This document shows, piece by piece, positions 25,170 through 30,781 of a DNA stretch of 30,781 nt; positions within the stretch are counted from its first letter, which is position 1, and the number at the start of each line of letters is the position of its first letter. Where the stretch lies: positions 1-30,781 of the forward strand of contig JBJORA010000016.1 in NCBI GenBank assembly GCA_046049675.1, read 5' to 3'. A model generated the notes under the pieces. It worked only from the letters and a program-made list of their open reading frames with translations, searched no databases and was not told the origin of the DNA. The position numbers and the translations under genes were made by a program. The DNA is from CAIXQW01 sp046049675. Its GTDB lineage: Bacteria > Bacteroidota > Bacteroidia > Chitinophagales > Chitinophagaceae.

Positions 25170-28100
25170 TTATTCATTATACTCTAATATATAACTTCTA
25201 ACAATTTCATCAATGACTTGCGAATTGATTCCACCATTAGGATTTTCCTCGGTTATGATAAGAATTTTTTCGTCATTAGATGTACAATTTGTGTGCAATA
25301 CAAACCCTTCATTTATATATTCTTTTAATTTTAATTGCCATTTTTCTCGATATTCTGTCTGGGTCATCATTCCTAGATGTTCCCAATAGAATCTTTTATT
25401 ACTGATTATATTGTCTATTGTAAAATCTGGTTTTATTGTTCGTTGTGAATTGTCAAATTTTAACTTATCTTCATAAGAGTATGTAATTTGCTTCTTATAT
25501 TTATGTAAACAATTTGCAATTATAACTTCATTTTTGCTAATCATCGGCTCGCCTCTTTCACTAATATTTATGTATCGGGCATCATACCATTTTTGATTCA
25601 ATTGCTTAACGTCTGGAAGCAAAAATAAATCAGTAAAACGTTTAGCAGTAGCAGATGCATCAGTAGATGCCAGTCTAACAAAATCCTGAAAATCACCCTG
25701 ATGCAAAATAATAATCTTATGTTCTTGTCGAGTTAATGCAGTATAAAGCAATTCTCTGCTTAATATTGCACCTTTAGATGGCATTACAAAAAAGACCTTT
25801 TTAAATCCACTACCTTGAGATTTATGAACAGTTATTGCATAAGCTAAATCTAAGGAATACTTACCTTCTTCACCTAAATCTTTTGAATTAAATACATAGC
25901 TATATCCTGCCTGCGTAGAGAATGCAACTTCAACATTTGGTTCTCCTTTATACGTACTTTCTTTACCTCTAAACTCACCAGTCATTATTCCAATTTCACC
26001 ATTTGCTATGTAATTAAATGCTTCTTCCTTTTTTGTATATGGTTTTATTTTTTGCCAATTCTCCCATCGAGTATTTTTAAGATTAATTACTTTGTCTCCA
26101 TAAACAATATTGTCATTTCCTTTAGGTTTAGCAACCTTTCTTTTAGTAAAGTAATTTGTCCCAGTTTTTTGAACATTCAAAGCCATTTCAATAAATGGTT
26201 TTCTAAAGGTTGTTTGGAAAAATTTATTTACTTCTTTTACTCCATATCCATATCCATTCACTGGAGAAATTACTTGCCAATCTTCAATTACTTTTTCTGC
26301 ATAATCAAAATTAAAGTATTGATAATTTCCAATATCTTTTGCCCCTATTGTACGATTAAACGACTTAACAATATCTGACTTATCTAGGTGTAATTCATTT
26401 ATAATTGCTTCTTCAAACGATTCTCTAAAATCTTTACTTTCATACCATTTAATTAATTTTATATGCTCAGATTGTGTTTGTCCAGAAGCTATCGAATAGA
26501 ATGCTTCTAAATCTTCTTTGGTAGGTTCATCACTAAAACATCTACTTAATGCAACATCCCATCGATAATCTCCTTCACTATTCTGTCGCCTGATTTTTTT
26601 AAGTTCTGCATATGCATAGGCAGAAAAAATATCCTTATGAGGAAAAGAACTCGGCTTGATTTGACTTACAATATCAACAAAAGGTCTACCTGTACCAATT
26701 GGGGGTAATTGTCTATAATCGCCAACTAGAATTATCCTATCAACTGGACCTAATGCATCAAATAATGCTGCTAATTGTTCCTCAGTAAGCATTGATGCTT
26801 CATCTATTATTATATTCTTAGCGTTACCTATTTTTGGAGCATCTTCATTGATAAAATATGTTCCTGTCCATGCATCATATCTGTCAGGATATAAAAACTG
26901 AGCTAATGTTTTTGCATCAGCTCCTAACTTAACTCTAGCTTTACCAGTTGGTGCTAATTTTAATAAACCCCCATTCATAATTTCAGGTTGTTTTTCAAAA
27001 ATTTCTAATAAACTTGTCTTTCCCGAACCTGCTGGACCAATGAGTACTGAAAACTTATAATTCGTGAGAACATTTAAAGCTTCAGCTTTTTCTGCTCTTG
27101 CTAACATCTCCTCATTATAATCTTTACTAGTTTCGTCTAATATGCTATTTTCAAAATGTTCATTAATTAATTCTAGCCAATTTTTTTTAATACCATATGG
27201 CTTATCTATAATTTGTTGGATGTTAATTCGTTGACGAATAATTGTCTTTATTGCTGATAACCTTTGTAATTTAAAAAAAAGAGTCTTATTTGATTTGCTT
27301 TTTTGAATGTTTCCTATTTCTTCTATAAAGAAATCCTCTTCTGATTGTGCAGTTAAAATATCTTCATCAATAGGTAAAGGCTCGTCTAATACTTTGGCTC
27401 GCATTCTTTCCAACATTTCATTGAATGGTAAAAGAGAATGTCCTTCTGCACTAGCCTCCTCTAAAATTGATACTGAAAAAGCTCTTACTCTTTTTTCATC
27501 CAAATTGTCAGTTAAACTAGATTCATTTGACAAAGGAAAAGCTAATCTTATTTTTTCAGGAGGTAGAATAGCTTTGTCAATTTGCCTAAATGAAATCCCA
27601 TCACCTAAAAACCTTGTTTTCTCGTAGAGCAAATATAGATTATTACAAATATCTGCAACTGAACCTATTTGCTTTTCATGCTTGCTAACAATCAATGTTG
27701 CTTGTGAATTATTCAGTTGGCATCTACTAACCAATTTGATATATTCCTTCTTTTTACTTGGTTTACTTTTCCAAATACGTTGCATAGTTGGATTGAACAA
27801 TTTCTCACCTCTTTCCTTAATATATTTAGTTGGATTAATGACACTCTCTTCAAAAATATTCCAAGGATTTGTTTTGAGCAAATCACCATCTTTTGCATAG
27901 ATGTACTTTTCAATTTCCCATGCAATTGTATTTCCATCTTCAATATCTAAGGCACTTAAAACTGGACCTAGTCCAGGAAATGCACCTCTCATGTCCCAAA
28001 TTGCGGAAATTTCATTATCTATCCAATTCAATTCATTTCTGTAAGATTTCCCTAGTAGCAATTCTGCTTTCTTCAAACTTTCAGCAATGTTTAGCAGTGC

Positions 28101-28976
28101 ATCAATAGCAGTATCATGTTCAACCAATTCTGATGCATACGAAAATTGATTAAAATCTGGTGCATAAGCGACATATTCACTGCCTTCTATCTCTATCTCA
28201 TTAGTATTTGTAAATTCAATTATATCATGGTAAGGTAAAAGAAATCCATCTTTATCGGTTGGAGTTAAAGTATGCTCAATGCATCTATCCCAAGGATAAC
28301 TTCTATGCCCTTTATAATCCTTTTCATATTCATATTCTAAAATTGAACTTGGATTTGTTTTAACTTTCGCTACACCTACAATAACTCTCTCATTAGGTAG
28401 AGATAATGGAGTTTCTTTACAATAAAAAAACACTAAGGATTTGTTTTTTTTCAAGCAACCAAAAAAAGCATCTAAAAGTACTTTTTGATTATGATGATGT
28501 TGAACCCAAGTATTACCATCAAACCCAAGTTGTTCATCCACTTTTTCTTCAAGGTTTGTGTCGTAATCTAATTCATAAGTATCTGCTTTTGCAGAATAAT
28601 GTGGGTAATTTGAGTTAGCTTTTTCTTTCATCATCCACAAGAAAGGAACTGCATTGAATGAATATGGCTTATGATGATATATACTTGGCTTAAAGCCTTG
28701 AAATAATTTATTAAAATCAGACCAATTATGTTTTAACTCTCTAGTATATTCATTAGGGGATAAAAATGTACCTTTTTCTGCAATACATGGTGGAAAGTTA
28801 TTTTCAGAAATGACTTTGTCTGATAATTCAGAATTCGGGTCTTTAGTTGCATCAATTCTTGCTAAAATTCTACAAAAGGAATTATCCAAAACATTACAAC
28901 ATGTATTTCCATTCCATTTATTATCGTGCCAAGGTACTCTTGCAGAAATATGTTTAATAGGTAAATTACTTTTCAT
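25170..28976 (-). CDS. RecD-like helicase fused to PD-(D/E)XK-like nuclease
   Basis: A 1268-residue ATP-dependent superfamily 1 helicase. Residues 1-300 form an unrecognised domain with a striking start: RVPWHDNKWNG, then C26, C27, C35 and C64 (NFPPC), which could bind metal. The helicase core shows Walker A GPAGSGKTS (647-655), Walker B IIIDEASMLT (about 720), GDYRQLPPIG (about 755) and the RecD-like motif AITVHKSQGSGFKKVFF plus RELLYTALTRQEHKIIIL (1040-1085). The tail (about 1135-1268) has a conserved-looking nuclease pattern, KPDFTI then YWEHLGMM. It starts 19 bases after the type III Res subunit, so it is probably the third gene of that operon. The role is likely DNA processing in defence; I know of no precise name. 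Confidence 0.88.
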   Translation of the reverse strand: MKSNLPIKHISARVPWHDNKWNGNTCCNVLDNSFCRILARIDATKDPNSELSDKVISENNFPPCIAEKGTFLSPNEYTRELKHNWSDFNKLFQGFKPSIYHHKPYSFNAVPFLWMMKEKANSNYPHYSAKADTYELDYDTNLEEKVDEQLGFDGNTWVQHHHNQKVLLDAFFGCLKKNKSLVFFYCKETPLSLPNERVIVGVAKVKTNPSSILEYEYEKDYKGHRSYPWDRCIEHTLTPTDKDGFLLPYHDIIEFTNTNEIEIEGSEYVAYAPDFNQFSYASELVEHDTAIDALLNIAESLKKAELLLGKSYRNELNWIDNEISAIWDMRGAFPGLGPVLSALDIEDGNTIAWEIEKYIYAKDGDLLKTNPWNIFEESVINPTKYIKERGEKLFNPTMQRIWKSKPSKKKEYIKLVSRCQLNNSQATLIVSKHEKQIGSVADICNNLYLLYEKTRFLGDGISFRQIDKAILPPEKIRLAFPLSNESSLTDNLDEKRVRAFSVSILEEASAEGHSLLPFNEMLERMRAKVLDEPLPIDEDILTAQSEEDFFIEEIGNIQKSKSNKTLFFKLQRLSAIKTIIRQRINIQQIIDKPYGIKKNWLELINEHFENSILDETSKDYNEEMLARAEKAEALNVLTNYKFSVLIGPAGSGKTSLLEIFEKQPEIMNGGLLKLAPTGKARVKLGADAKTLAQFLYPDRYDAWTGTYFINEDAPKIGNAKNIIIDEASMLTEEQLAALFDALGPVDRIILVGDYRQLPPIGTGRPFVDIVSQIKPSSFPHKDIFSAYAYAELKKIRRQNSEGDYRWDVALSRCFSDEPTKEDLEAFYSIASGQTQSEHIKLIKWYESKDFRESFEEAIINELHLDKSDIVKSFNRTIGAKDIGNYQYFNFDYAEKVIEDWQVISPVNGYGYGVKEVNKFFQTTFRKPFIEMALNVQKTGTNYFTKRKVAKPKGNDNIVYGDKVINLKNTRWENWQKIKPYTKKEEAFNYIANGEIGIMTGEFRGKESTYKGEPNVEVAFSTQAGYSYVFNSKDLGEEGKYSLDLAYAITVHKSQGSGFKKVFFVMPSKGAILSRELLYTALTRQEHKIIILHQGDFQDFVRLASTDASATAKRFTDLFLLPDVKQLNQKWYDARYINISERGEPMISKNEVIIANCLHKYKKQITYSYEDKLKFDNSQRTIKPDFTIDNIISNKRFYWEHLGMMTQTEYREKWQLKLKEYINEGFVLHTNCTSNDEKILIITEENPNGGINSQVIDEIVRSYILEYNE

Positions 28977-28995
28977 TAATTACATTTTTAAGATT

Positions 28996-30781
28996 TTAAT
29001 TATTTTCCCTTCCCATAGCAAAATCCACCACATTACTCATTTCAGTTACTACTATCATTTCACTGCCAATGGCTTCAAAGTGTTTTTTACCACAGTCAAT
29101 TTTGCCTTGCTCTTTTGGGCGAAGGTCGAAAAGTGTATTGCTGCCTTTGGACTCTACTACAAAGAATAGCTTCTCTTCATCGGCATCTTTCCATAAAACA
29201 GCCCAGTCTGGATTGTAGGTGCCCAAAGGTGTATCAATGGTAAACCAACTTGGCAATTTTGAATACACGGATATATTTTCACTTTTTTCAAACTCTTGTG
29301 CTAAAGATGATTCAATAGTTGAATCATACACCACATAATTATATGGCGACTTTTCGCTAGACTTTAAATTACTTTTTAAGTAACCAAATAATTCTTTGTT
29401 TTCAAAAAGTTCTTGGCTATAATAGTCCGCATCGCCAATTCGTTTATATTTAATACCATCTACTATATGGTTGCGCATTTGTTCGTTAATAATATCAATA
29501 CATCCTTCTATAAACTTTTGTGGATTTATCTTAAAGAATCTAAGCTTTGTGGTTCCTGTAAGTATTTTTACAATAGACTTTCTAGTTAGTTGTGTTTCAT
29601 TTTGCAAATAGCTCACTATATCAGGTAAATTATCAACTTCATCATCCATATTTGAGTATTGAATAACATCTTCAACAGCATCCAATCCGCCGACTGTAAT
29701 TGTTAAACTTGCTTTTGTATAAGTAAGTTTGCCCCTAGTTATTTTCAGCCTTTCGTCAATTGCTTTGATACATTCATTAATCAAACTATCTGCATTAAAG
29801 TTTACTGAAAATGTGGTTTTATACTTTACACGTTCCCATAATTCCTTAAACTCTGGACTATCTAAAACACGCTTATTAACTTTTACTACTTGTTTATCAT
29901 CAGTGTTTTTAATATCTAGTTTGCCAGCTGTTTGTTTTAATGTATTGATTATTTGATTTTTTACTTTTGGGTCTTCTGTAAACTCTTCTGGTAAGGTGAC
30001 ATTATCTGCTTTTAAATCCACACGTAGTAAATCTTGTACTTTACCTCTGGCATCTACATAGCCTTTTTGCATAAGAAAATCAAACAACACTCTTGATTTG
30101 TTGATACCTAACAAAGTAATATCATCATCAATTATATCTAATACCACATCTGCAAAACTGTGACTTTCTAGGAATCCAAATTTGATACCTGTATCTGCTT
30201 CAATTTCTTTTTGTAGATTATCAACAAATTCCATGTATGATTCTGATGCCATTACGGTTAATGTATTTACTTCATGGCCATATACTCTTTCTCCGTTTTG
30301 ATTTACGCATAAACGTAAGCCTCTTCCAATTTCTTGTCTACGGCGAGTTTCTGAATTACCTGCTTCTTTAAGCGTGCATATTTGAAATACATTAGGGTTG
30401 TCCCAGCCTTCCTTAAGCGCCGAATGAGAAAATATGAATCTTAGTTTTGTTTTGAAATTTAATAAATCTTCTTTGTCACGCATTATTAGGTTATAGGTGT
30501 CTTCATCTGCACTTGAATTACCTGTAGTGTCCTTAAAATACTCAAATTTTTCTTTTGTATTACTTTTCTTACTTTTTTTATCGATAGAAAAATATCCTTT
30601 ATGTACATCTGATACATTTGCATCAACATCAATAATGCTTTCAAATAAATCTTTGTACTTAGGTTTAGCAATTAGTTTTTTATACTCTGTTTCAAATATT
30701 TCAGCATATTGCCCAGCTATTTCATTGCCATCTTCATCATATTGTTTATACTTACTAACTGTATCTATAAAAAACAAGCTT
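28996..30781 (-). CDS. Type III restriction enzyme Res subunit, C-terminal part (partial)
   Basis: The 5' end lies beyond the window, so the Walker A and DExH motifs are not seen. The visible 594 residues include the helicase segment FSHSALKEGWDNPNVFQICTL and motif VI RRQEIGRGLRLCV, then a long linker region, and the endonuclease domain with NPDWAVLW and VVESKGSNTLFDLRP, the PD...ExK pattern of type III Res subunits. These translocate on DNA with ATP and cut when bound to the Mod methyltransferase, normally encoded upstream. A non-RM DEAD-box nuclease of the same family is possible until Mod is seen. Its stop lies 19 bases before the RecD-like gene. Confidence 0.88.
   Translation of the reverse strand, partial: SLFFIDTVSKYKQYDEDGNEIAGQYAEIFETEYKKLIAKPKYKDLFESIIDVDANVSDVHKGYFSIDKKSKKSNTKEKFEYFKDTTGNSSADEDTYNLIMRDKEDLLNFKTKLRFIFSHSALKEGWDNPNVFQICTLKEAGNSETRRRQEIGRGLRLCVNQNGERVYGHEVNTLTVMASESYMEFVDNLQKEIEADTGIKFGFLESHSFADVVLDIIDDDITLLGINKSRVLFDFLMQKGYVDARGKVQDLLRVDLKADNVTLPEEFTEDPKVKNQIINTLKQTAGKLDIKNTDDKQVVKVNKRVLDSPEFKELWERVKYKTTFSVNFNADSLINECIKAIDERLKITRGKLTYTKASLTITVGGLDAVEDVIQYSNMDDEVDNLPDIVSYLQNETQLTRKSIVKILTGTTKLRFFKINPQKFIEGCIDIINEQMRNHIVDGIKYKRIGDADYYSQELFENKELFGYLKSNLKSSEKSPYNYVVYDSTIESSLAQEFEKSENISVYSKLPSWFTIDTPLGTYNPDWAVLWKDADEEKLFFVVESKGSNTLFDLRPKEQGKIDCGKKHFEAIGSEMIVVTEMSNVVDFAMGRENN

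Noticed and set aside
25170..30781. BREX, DISARM, CRISPR or toxin-antitoxin system
   Set aside because: None of their marker genes (such as PglZ, DrmA/B or Cas) and no repeat-spacer array is present. The XRE-ImmA gene has no toxin partner beside it.

Overview
The window looks like a Bacteroidota chromosome, probably Chitinophagia or Sphingobacteriia-like. The gene families fit: KdsB, LptF/G, SDR-type threonine dehydrogenase, YtxJ, PPK1 with Ppx, and a GldL-like HWP-motif membrane protein. Many genes also carry a -7 promoter element of the form TAnnTTTG, the Bacteroidota sigma-A type. No GC or database computation was possible; all family names come from reading motifs.

Positions 1-21764 are dense housekeeping sequence. 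A minus-strand envelope block reads LptF/G permease (5397-3964), PAP2 phosphatase, ArnT-like glycosyltransferase, kdsB, then yebC. A short plus-strand pair follows: threonine dehydrogenase and a small secreted protein. Next, on the minus strand, are a HWP-motif membrane protein and the run panD - flippase-like protein - ppk1 - ppx, which groups polyphosphate synthesis and breakdown. Then come a plus-strand RsmB-like rRNA methyltransferase; a minus-strand pair of a 37-residue lipoprotein and ytxJ; a plus-strand pair of saccharopine-dehydrogenase-like protein and an exported M1 peptidase; and minus-strand frr - sterol desaturase - prfB, ahcY, and a YiiX-like lipoprotein. Several genes have a -7 box only 4-10 bases before a GTG, TTG or ATG start, so leaderless or near-leaderless mRNAs seem common.

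At 21765-21837 lies tRNA-Ala(GGC). It marks the left edge of an integrative element that runs past the right end of the window. The serine recombinase reads antisense through most of the tRNA gene, so its last 19 or so residues are anti-tRNA sequence. Upstream of it, in the same direction, are a small unknown protein (53-base overlap with the recombinase), a small HTH protein that could be a directionality factor, and an XRE-ImmA/IrrE regulator whose zinc motif has lost its first His (YELAH). These four probably form one control and excision operon with a clear promoter and a palindrome next to it.

The cargo is a restriction/defence operon, also on the minus strand: the C-terminal part of a type III restriction Res subunit (cut by the window end), then 19 bases later a 1268-residue RecD-like helicase with a PD-(D/E)XK-like nuclease tail and an unrecognised Cys- and Trp-containing N-terminal domain. 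This Res plus helicase-nuclease pair is the best candidate for an undescribed system; the expected Mod methyltransferase would lie right of the window.
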